From Pseudomonadota bacterium (lineage in GTDB: Bacteria > Myxococcota_A > UBA796 > SXON01), in the NCBI GenBank assembly GCA_030684355.1, contig JAUXTN010000038.1:1-64000 (forward strand): a stretch of DNA of 64,000 nt, read 5' to 3'. The notes under the pieces were generated by a model. It did not search any database. It worked only from the letters and a program-made list of their open reading frames with translations, and was not told where the DNA came from. The position numbers were made by a program, and so were the translations under genes. Positions within the stretch are counted from its first letter, which is position 1. Each line of letters starts with the position of its first letter. Below, piece after piece: positions 63,952 to 64,000 of this stretch.

Positions 63952-64000
63952 ATGCGCTCGTTCCTCCTCGTCCTCCCGCTCCTGGTCGGTTGCAAGCCGG
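63952..64000 (+). CDS. Lipoprotein, N-terminal part only (cut by window end)
   Basis: Only the first 16 codons are present, beginning MRSFLLVLPLLVGCKP. They form a lipoprotein signal peptide with lipobox LVGC. A TTGCAC-N18-TACGAT promoter lies directly upstream. Nothing can be said of the mature protein. Confidence 0.6.
   Translation, partial: MRSFLLVLPLLVGCKP

Overview
The window is about 70% G+C and bacterial, and its content fits a member of the Myxococcota (former Deltaproteobacteria). Pointers to that group are the many secreted lipoproteins whose lipobox Cys is followed by Asp/Thr-rich low-complexity stretches, an MglA-type GTPase, an AgmX/PglI-type C-terminal domain, PKD-repeat lipoproteins, an OmpA protein with thrombospondin type 3 repeats, and a mitochondrial-type aconitase. 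The assignment is an inference from gene content; no rRNA or other phylogenetic marker is present. I see no insertion sequence, integrase, phage gene or CRISPR array.

Layout. 1-7.1 kb: aconitase, two small lipoproteins, RecJ and a membrane-tailed MglA-like GTPase. 7.3-13.4 kb: lgt (lipoprotein maturation), then a four-gene reverse-strand operon of three beta-propeller-like lipoproteins and a barrel-like protein, behind a sigma-54-like promoter. 13.6-25.4 kb: Nudix hydrolase, tRNA-Leu(CAG), a reverse operon of two PKD lipoproteins, a propeller-like protein and a GT-C type membrane glycosyltransferase, a divergent barrel-like protein, a HEAT protein, and a TMTC-like TPR membrane protein with a GT4 glycosyltransferase. 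25.5-33.6 kb: small Cys-rich lipoproteins, thiG with a ThiE/TenI-like gene, an envelope gene pair, a PHP-type lipoprotein and an esterase-like lipoprotein. 33.7-42.7 kb: a beta-oxidation region (thiolase, enoyl-CoA hydratase fused to a T2SSE_N-like domain, 3-hydroxyacyl-CoA dehydrogenase, second thiolase, FadJ-like multifunctional protein). 42.8-45.2 kb: a GspG-like membrane protein and OmpA. 45.3-53.1 kb: bioA, ATP sulfurylase, a VOC protein, pyroglutamyl peptidase, an FAD/NAD(P)-binding protein and bioB-bioF. 53.2-57.0 kb: a small orphan, a degenerate M16 lipoprotein, a WHy/LEA14-like lipoprotein and a KAP-type NTPase. 57.4-61.0 kb: a fadN-fadA operon behind an operator identical in design to the Bacillus FadR box. 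61.0-61.7 kb: strong hairpins and a tandem-repeat array. The end holds a secreted DNase I/sphingomyelinase-fold protein, a PAP2 membrane protein and the start of another lipoprotein.

Two themes stand out. Three parallel fatty-acid beta-oxidation sets lie within 27 kb, two of them preceded by TGAAT/ATTCA palindromes. The region is also heavily invested in the cell envelope: around 15 predicted lipoproteins plus lgt, which modifies them. Several genes appear to be transcribed from promoters whose -10 element sits 6-8 nt before the start codon, suggesting leaderless mRNAs.
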